Of a DNA stretch of 64,000 nt, positions 58,001 to 64,000 are shown in pieces. Both the position numbers and the translations under genes were made by a program. The notes under the pieces are model-generated. The model did no database searches, had not been told where the DNA came from, and worked only from the letters and a program-made list of their open reading frames with translations. The stretch spans positions 12,067,434 through 12,131,433 of the forward strand of contig NC_053123.1 of NCBI RefSeq assembly GCF_010015445.1. Direction: 5' to 3'. The number at the start of each line of letters is the position of its first letter. Position 1 is the stretch's first letter. This stretch comes from Perca fluviatilis (Eukaryota > Chordata > Actinopteri > Perciformes > Percidae).

Positions 58001-61000
58001 ATTGCTTTTTGCTAGGTGGAAGAAATACTATTTAAAAGAAAGAAAACAAAAATCAAAAACTATTTAAGAGCTCAAAAATAACTAGAATCGTTCATACACA
58101 GATATCAAAATGAGAATTTCGTCATGACATAATCATATGAAATTAAGCTGATACATTGATTTACCACTCAGCCATAATAAAGGGGCTTGTAGAAACTCTG
58201 ATTCTAAAGATAATATAGATTTAAATGTAGAGTTTTAAACTAATTTTTATGAGTTGCCCTTTATGAATTATTTAACTGCATAACACAATATTTCCACAAT
58301 GACCCTGATGAATTAGCAGATATACTCGCTGCTGTGTGAGACACTTGCATTTTGGGACATTAGGTGCTACTTGAGAATTTTAATAATTACTAAAGTTCTT
58401 TGTAGAATAAAAACTGCACATCACACTGGACATACACACACATTAGCTTCAATGTTTTTTTCCCACTCCGTGCATCCAGGTTATTGCTGTCTAGTTATAA
58501 GGGCCAGCCAGGTGACAGCTGAGAAGTGTTAACACACACTGCAGTGATTAGAGTACCTGGGGGTTCAAATTGGGTGGTTGATGTGCTGGTCCAAAAAGCC
58601 ATTGGGTTATCTTTGAAAAGCCTAAAATCCAGCCCTAAAGGATGATGGGTTTTTGGGCGAAGAGAAACTAATCGTGAGGCTTGTATCATAATCATAAAAC
58701 ACGGCCAAAAAGTGTTAAAATGAAGGAAAATGTGGTGTGTGTATTGAATTAAGAGTAAATCTAAGGGTGTGCAACATATGTTCAACGTGTTCTCTAAAAC
58801 TTCCTATAGATAATTTACTGTATACTTTACTTAAAACATAATATCTTAATATAATGGAACCAAATAAAACAATATTTTTGTATATAATGTATATGTAGTG
58901 GCTACATGGGGAGGAAATTGGAAATCAGGAATTGTAATATAAATTCTGTCCCAAATACTTCTGAGAAGGGTCTTGGCTGGGTGAACTAAGAAGATGATGT
59001 AGCAATGAGATGCAGATGAAACAAGACAAGAAAAACTCAAATAAATAAAAACAGTCGTGATACGCATTCAAAAAAATAAAAATAAGTATATACTGTACAC
59101 ATATTAAGATATATGTATATATATATTTTTTTTTTACCTTTCTCTGGGACTTTGAATGCCGGTGCTGCAGGTAAAGCTTTGGCAAGCTGTCCAGAATCTT
59201 TGGCTTTCGAACTGGATGCAGATTCTTCAGTCTCGGAGTGTAATTTAGGAGAGACAAAGCCAAAAAACTTCTGAAGGCTTTGAGTGCCAAAGACAAACTT
59301 AGGGGGTGACACCACTGTCTTTGAGGGGTTGACTGGACTTGGAGACCCAGCGGCACCTGGCTTACTTTCGGGTGAAAGCTCTGTACGTTCCTTTGTGGTC
59401 TCTTCCAGCACAGCGATGGCTGCCTTCCCACACACAGGTGTATCAGCCTGTGCAGATGCTGTAGGTCCACTGTCTTGAGGTGTGGCAACCCTGGATGTCA
59501 CTTGAGTCATGAGTTCCTCTTTTTCTTGGGCAACCTTGGCCTCTTCAAATACCTGTTTGAATGCATTTGCAGTGTCCTGAAGCTTGAATCTCACAGCCAA
59601 CTGCTCAATGTTACCCTCTGCTACTTCAGCAAAGTCCAAGGCACTCCAGACCCAGGCCTTCTCCGCACCTTTCATGGGTTCCAGCTTCATAGCTGCTGTG
59701 ATCCTGTGGTTGGCACAGATCTTTAGTACCTGGTCTCTCCTCATTATCAACCTGACTCGTTTGGTGTCATAATTCTGTAAGACCTTGAGGTCTCCAATGC
59801 CCCTCTCCTTCCACTGACCCAGTTCTTTATCATAGCGATACAGTTTGGCCCTGTGATTGAAAACCACCTGCTCATTTTCCTCTCCTGTAGAAATCTCCAC
59901 CAGATCAGGCAGCGGGACCACAGGTTCAAAGTACTGGCCATCCCGCTCTTCATCCTGGGTTACATCCTGCTCATCATCAGTACCCACGGAGGCTCTGCTT
60001 TGGTCAAGTTTAGCGGGAGACTTGGAGGGGCTGATGCCAGGTTGGAAACTGAAGTTGAATCCACCAGTGGATTCTCCAAAGCGGAAAAGGTTCTTTCTCA
60101 GGGGGCTGCTGGCGATAGGAGAGGCATAGACTGATGAGTCAGCAGTATCATCTAAAGCCTCTTCTCTTAGGTCGTAGTTATCCCACTCCAAGGTGGGGCC
60201 GGTGGTTTCACAGTGAGACTTGATTACAAGGTTTGAAACATTGCTGGATGTCGTAATGTCTCCCTGGCTGTCATCATCTTTGATCTTGGTTTTCTCGTCC
60301 GTCAAAAAAGATTTCAGATCTTTTAAACCAGACTTCATCTCCTCTGCTTTCTGAATGAGGCGTGCTGTTCTGCCCGAGTCAACAAGCTTGTGGGGGGTTT
60401 GTAGGGGGATGTCCAAGAGAAGTCTCTGACACTCTTCAAACTTCTCCTTAAACTCCTCAGCAAGCTCTCGGCTTTTAAACTTAGCAGCCAACTGTTCAAG
60501 TTTAGCATCTCCATCAGAGAAGTCATTGGCCAGCCAAATCCATGCTTTGTCTGAGCCTGCCAGCGGCTTTAGATTCATGGTGGTGGTGATCCAGTGGTTG
60601 GCACATACCTTCAGAACTTGCTCTCTTCTCATCAGCACCCTTAGCCTGCCATTAGAGTTGTTTTTCAGGAATTTAAGGAGTCCTACACCACGCTCTTTCC
60701 ACTGACTGGTGTCCAAGTCAAATCTGAAAAGTTTGACACGCTGAGAATAAAGAACCTGTTCATCCTCCTCCCCTGTCACTACGTCCACCCTATCAGGCAT
60801 CTGGACCACTGGTTCGAACTGGATATCATCATTTTCCTCGGTTTTATACATGTCGTCTTCCTCCAGCTCATTTGTGGCAACTGTCTTGGTGGGGGTTAAG
60901 AACAGTTGCTCACCAGCCCCAGAGAAACCTTGGAAATTGGGGTCGTCCTGGCCATACTGGAAGTCTCCTTTAGAGGACTTTGCCAAGTCTGCAAAACTGA

Positions 61001-64000
61001 ATGTACTGGTTTTTCCAGTAATTAATGGATTTTGATCGTGCTCTGTTTGGCCCTCTGAGGTTATAGACAGATTTTCTTTCTCCTTGTGTTTGTCAGCTAT
61101 GCTTTTCAGAAAACTGGAGGCTGACCCTGATGGAGGCGTTTGATTATCAGTTGAGGGAGTTTCTTGAGCAGAGTCCTGAATGCCAAACTTAAAGCCACCA
61201 GCTGGAATGGGCATTGAGAAAGAGAAGCCTGAAGCACTTGTGGTACTTGTGGTACTAGATCCGGACTGAGGAGATTCAAACTTAAAAGAAGCAGCTGAGC
61301 TTTTCTCTTTGTTTTGACCAAACTGAAAAGTGCTGCCAGCTTCAAAAGGCATTGTAAATCCAGTTCCAGCAGGCTGGCTTGATGAACTCTTGCTTCCAAA
61401 TGTAAAGTTGAATGTTGAGGCCGAGGGAGCTGTGCTGGCTGTGCTTTTAAAATTGGGGTTTGGTGTCTGACAGGCCACACACTTATTGGCAGAGGCATCG
61501 TTTCTCACCAGACAAGTGTCACAATCCCATTCCCCATGCTTCTTGGAAAATAAGGCTTCTAAAGAACGTGGGGAACGGCAGGAAACACATTCAGTAGCTG
61601 ATGCATTATTTCTGACCAGGCAGGCATCGCAGTCCCACTGCCCATCCTCTTTTGGCAAATCAGCCCCAAATCCTGACACTGCTGGCAGATTTGATGTTAC
61701 TGGAGCCCGCTCTGTTGATTTAGCCACAGGGTTGCGGGTTCTGCAGGCAACACAATTGTCAGCAGAGGCTTCATTTCTTACTTCACATACATCACAGTCC
61801 CACTGCCCGGGCTTCTTGCTAAACTGGGCACCAAACCCAGTTCCAACATCAGATAAAAAGGATGAATCTGGTACATCTGCAGCTGTTGCAGTTTGTGCTG
61901 TTGCAGTAGTTTTAGGTGTGGCTTTAAGAGCTTTACAAGAAACACAACTGTCAGCGGAGGCCTCATTTCTTACTTCGCATACATCACAGTCCCACTGCCC
62001 GGGCTTCTTGCTAAACTGGGCACCAAACCCAGTTCCAACACCAGATAAAAAAGATGAATCTGGTACATCTGCAGCTGGTGCAGTTTGTGCTGTTGCAGTT
62101 GTTTTAGGTGAGGCTTTAAGAGCTTTACAAGAAACACAACTGTCTGCAGAGGCCTCATTTCTTACTTCGCATACATCACAGTCCCACTGCCCGGGCTTCT
62201 TGCCAAACTGAGCCCCAAAACCAGAACCAAACGCACTGGTTACTGTGTCAGCAGGTTTTGAGGTGCTGGTGCCAAATGTAAAGGAGGAGGGTTTACCTCC
62301 AAAAGCACCAAATCCAGTAAATGTAGAGCCAGAACTACTGGGTTTTGTTGAATCAGTCCCAAATTTGAAAGTGAAGAGACTGGCTTTGGTTTCACCAGCA
62401 GCCTTAATGTCTGGCTTGGATGAAGAATTTGGATTTGGACTTTGACAAGCGGCACACTGCATATCCATGGGTTTGTTTCTCACACAGCACACAGTACATT
62501 CCCATTCCCCATCTTTAAGCGCAAACTGGGCTGCCAGGGATTCAGAACCTTTGAAGCTTTCCTCTTTCTTCTCATGTTGATCATTCTTTTCTGTTGATTT
62601 GAGCACAATTTCCTGGGCTTCCTCAAACTTAGCTTTGAAAAGTGATGCCTCATCTGCGGTTTTGAAGCGGATGGCCAGCTGTTCAGGCTTAGGTGCTTCA
62701 TCGGCATAATCAATGGCATTCCAGACCCAGGATTTGTCAGAGCCAGCATTTGGTTTCAGTAGCATATCGGCATTGATGTAGTGGTTTGCACAGATCTTAA
62801 GGACCTGTTCCCTTCTCATTAGGAGGCGAACCTTCCCCTTAGCGCTGTGTTTTAGGATTTTAACATTGCCAATGCCCCGCTCTTTCCACTCTTTTGTGTC
62901 TGTGTCAAATCGATACAGCTTGGCCCTGTTGCAAAACATTTCCTCCTCCTCTTCCTCACCCGTTTTCACATCTACTTTATCAGGAAGGGGTACAATAGGT
63001 TCAAAGTGAGGACCATCTTCATCCTCCTCAACATGAGTGCTGTCATTGTCGCTCTCCGCTGCTCTTTCTTCTGCTGCAGACGTGGCAACCCCAAACACTG
63101 GCTTAGAAACATCCCCAAATTTAAATGGCTGCTCCACCTTTCCAAAAACACTTCCTGTGCTTGGTGCAGAATCAGCAAAGGAGAAACCGGTAACACTTTT
63201 ATTGCCAAAGGTGAAGATGCCAGTTTGGCTGGGGTGCTGATCTTGGGCTAAAGGCTTCTCTGGGACAATATCTGTTTTAGTGGGAATGTCTGATGTAAGA
63301 AGACCAAGCAGGCTTTCACTGTGCTTGGCCTGGGAAGCTGGGAAAGTGAAATCTCCATCATTGGATTTAAAGTTGGAGTTGAATTTAAAAGCAGCTGAAG
63401 GTGTTGACTGGGCGAATACCCCTGATCCAAAACTAGGTACTTTGGGGACTTCAACGGGTGCCTGCTGGCTGAAGGACAGCTTTCCAAAGTCCATAGGCTT
63501 CCCCTCAATGCACTTTGGTGGCTGAACAGGGACTACAGATGGCTTGGTGAAGTAGCCAGGTTCAGGCAGGGGAGGGTTAGTGGTTTGTTGGGTTACACTC
63601 TGCCCATAATATTCTTCACTATATGGGGAAAGAAGGCTCGTGGCTGGTGATTCAAACCGAAGAGGGGCACCAAAGACCTGTTCTTGAGGAGGGTATATGC
63701 AGGCTGGGGCTGTCTGCAATGGAGGAGTATGAGTGGGCTGCTGGTAGGCATACATATGCTGCTGAGGTGGCATACGGTTCATACCATACATTGGGCCCTG
63801 TGCAAAGAGAAAGTCACAAAAAAAATACAAAATAAATCAAATGCCATTCGATATACTCCGAAAAAGTTTATTATTGTGAACTAGTGTTAAACAGTGGTAA
63901 TTACCTTAGTGGGGGTTACATTTGCTGCTGTGCGCAGGAGATACTGAGAGTTATAAGCTGGAGACTGGTTGTAGTACACAGAGGGGGCTGTGGTGGCAAC
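51767..64000 (-). CDS. RANBP2: RANBP2 (NUP358), C-terminal exons (spliced, 5' end outside)
   Basis: Joined - strand exons: 64000-63905, 63797-59138, 57290-57114, 56723-56637, 56413-56238, 55757-55129, 54892-54806, 54685-54534, 54414-54141, 53068-52713, 52072-51767. RANBP2 forms the cytoplasmic filaments of the nuclear pore. It binds Ran-GTP, stimulates RanGAP action and is a SUMO E3 ligase. Order seen: FG region, RanBD1, six zinc fingers, FG region, RanBD2, RanBD3, IR1-M-IR2, RanBD4 and cyclophilin. All phases agree except in exon 55757-55129, where the frame is broken by a GC-rich minisatellite. The N-terminal TPR part lies right of the window. Human has eight zinc fingers. Confidence 0.98.
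52713..53068 (-). CDS. RANBP2: RANBP2 exon (RanBD4 end, cyclophilin first half)
   Basis: Starts [20 protein letters not shown] (end of RanBD4). After an acidic linker it begins the cyclophilin: [20 protein letters not shown], then [12 protein letters not shown] and [11 protein letters not shown] with the catalytic Arg, Phe, Met and Gln. Confidence 0.97.
53221..53558. mobile_element. hAT-type MITE, exact 8-bp target duplication, in RANBP2 intron
   Basis: The element (53229-53550) begins TAGAGCTGGGCAATAT and ends CGTATCGCCCAGACCTA. Both flanks are ATTCATGC. It is an inverted relative of the copy at 42932-43283. Confidence 0.93.
53633..53869 (+). other. Unexplained open frame in RANBP2 intron
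   Basis: An antisense ORF of 77 codons with an ordinary-looking composition ([20 protein letters not shown]). CpG and splice context are unremarkable. I do not recognise it. It could be a piece of an old repeat or chance. Confidence 0.2.
54141..54414 (-). CDS. RANBP2: RANBP2 exon (RanBD4 core)
   Basis: Encodes [20 protein letters not shown], then [20 protein letters not shown] and [20 protein letters not shown]: the central sheet of a Ran-binding domain with the WKERG motif. Confidence 0.98.
54534..54685 (-). CDS. RANBP2: RANBP2 exon (RanBD4 start)
   Basis: Encodes [15 protein letters not shown], an acidic stretch, then [12 protein letters not shown], the first strand of RanBD4. Confidence 0.97.
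54806..54892 (-). CDS. RANBP2: RANBP2 exon (FG segment)
   Basis: An 87-base exon: [20 protein letters not shown], then DAFAFGTQ. It matches the SFADLAS..F.FG part just before RanBD4. Confidence 0.95.
55129..55757 (-). CDS. RANBP2: RANBP2 exon with Ala-rich minisatellite, frame broken
   Basis: Starts [20 protein letters not shown] in phase 0. It passes through repeats of SPEAAAAAG and STEAAAAAG, and ends [30 protein letters not shown], which matches the PVDLSTRKE part of the mammalian protein. The length of 629 bases should leave remainder 1 on division by three, but leaves 2. So the two halves are in different frames as given, and the break lies in the disordered GC-rich core (55435-55560). 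Confidence 0.9.
55290..55680 (-). repeat. RANBP2: 27-bp coding minisatellite (nine-residue Ala-rich unit)
   Basis: Four intact units of STEAAAAAG lie at the low-coordinate end and about four of SPEAAAAAG at the high end. Between them is a GC-rich, irregular core. Unit length is 27 bases where intact. Confidence 0.95.
56238..56413 (-). CDS. RANBP2: RANBP2 exon (IR2, SUMO E3 part)
   Basis: Encodes [20 protein letters not shown], then [16 protein letters not shown] and [15 protein letters not shown], the second internal repeat of the E3 region that binds UBC9 and SUMO-RanGAP1 in mammals. Confidence 0.95.
56637..56723 (-). CDS. RANBP2: RANBP2 exon (IR1 end / M region)
   Basis: Encodes [20 protein letters not shown] then KKAAACGD, the end of IR1 and the middle segment. 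Confidence 0.95.
57114..57290 (-). CDS. RANBP2: RANBP2 exon (SIM and IR1)
   Basis: Has an acidic lead ([12 protein letters not shown], a SUMO-interacting motif type) and [20 protein letters not shown], then [14 protein letters not shown], matching IR1. Confidence 0.96.
57291..59137 (-). other. RANBP2: RANBP2 intron, 1.85 kb
   Basis: Bounded by GTAAAA at the high end and ATAG at the low end. No additional exon, RNA gene or clear mobile element was recognised in it. Confidence 0.6.
59138..63797 (-). CDS. RANBP2: RANBP2 giant exon (RanBD1, six zinc fingers, RanBD2, RanBD3)
   Basis: A 4660-base uninterrupted exon. Order on the - strand: [13 protein letters not shown] and Pro-rich FG-type sequence; RanBD1 at about 63015-62630 ([17 protein letters not shown]); six RanBP2-type zinc fingers (W.C..C.(10)C..C) between 62530 and 61475; a second FG region; RanBD2 at about 60835-60400; a [12 protein letters not shown] segment; RanBD3 at about 59940-59545; and the [18 protein letters not shown] tail. 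The donor is GTAAAA after CCAGAGAAAG. Three fingers lie in a 192-base tandem repeat. Confidence 0.98.
61775..62200 (-). repeat. RANBP2: 192-bp tandem duplication of zinc-finger plus linker
   Basis: The block with CCCACTGCCCGGGCTTCTTG recurs at a constant 192-base distance (61801, 61993, 62185). The copies are nearly identical: [16 protein letters not shown] in each, with the same linker carrying DVPDSSFLS. Confidence 0.95.
63905..64000 (-). CDS. RANBP2: RANBP2 exon, partial at window edge
   Basis: Encodes [20 protein letters not shown], then [12 protein letters not shown] before GTAATT. It matches the segment just ahead of GPMYGMNR in mammals. It continues past the right edge. Confidence 0.95.

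Noticed and set aside
59037..59137. Extension of the RANBP2 giant exon frame past the donor
   Set aside because: The residues after PEKG are Lys and Tyr-Ile repeats from an AT-rich intron start. The donor GTAAAA and the phase of the next exon support ending at 59138.

Overview
This is eukaryotic DNA, most likely from a teleost fish (probably a spiny-rayed one; the clade is inference). The genes are split by GT-AG introns. The spaces between exons hold fish-type mobile DNA: a PPTN/Passport-like Tc1/mariner element, many hAT-type MITEs with 8-bp target duplications, TTAA-flanked MITEs, LINE 3' tails, a tRNA-derived SINE and long GT/TA microsatellites. No bacterial operons, phage or CRISPR features are present.

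Four protein-coding genes are supported. (1) GTF2F2 (TFIIF beta subunit, RAP30) is on the + strand. Its last four coding exons are at 35545-35626, 43584-43683, 44515-44658 and 45525-45656. Its 5' exons were not found and probably lie left of the window, so most of bases 1-35544 would be intron. (2) KCTD4 is a single-exon BTB gene on the - strand at 18534-19310, nested antisense in the GTF2F2 locus as in mammals. (3) TPT1 (TCTP) is on the - strand at 46.6-49.5 kb, tail to tail with GTF2F2. (4) RANBP2 (NUP358) is on the - strand from the right edge to 51767. Eleven coding exons cover the FG region, four Ran-binding domains, six zinc fingers, the SUMO E3 region and the C-terminal cyclophilin.

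Layout: 1-18.5 kb is gene-free and rich in MITEs and microsatellites. KCTD4 follows at 18.5-19.3 kb. From 19.3 to 35.5 kb is more repeat-rich intron, including two related features: a fragment of a RecQ-like helicase and a TTAA element with a small ORF. At 35.5-45.8 kb come the GTF2F2 exons, separated by an 8-kb intron. That intron holds a palindromic minisatellite broken by a LINE tail, a Tc1 element and a hAT MITE. TPT1 spans 46.6-50.4 kb and RANBP2 51-64 kb.

The genes act in separate basic processes: transcription initiation (GTF2F2), a growth-related cytosolic protein (TPT1), nuclear pore transport and SUMOylation (RANBP2), and a BTB protein of uncertain role (KCTD4). Nothing suggests a joint pathway. 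The most notable points are: a (GT)38 tract occupying the polypyrimidine position of a GTF2F2 3' splice site; an Ala-rich 27-bp coding minisatellite in RANBP2 that breaks the reading frame as given; a non-canonical TPT1 N-terminus; two TTAA-flanked elements that share a small basic ORF; and the nested, palindromic minisatellite. I did not see a clear new multi-gene system. The best candidate for something poorly described is the pair of TTAA elements with the shared small ORF.
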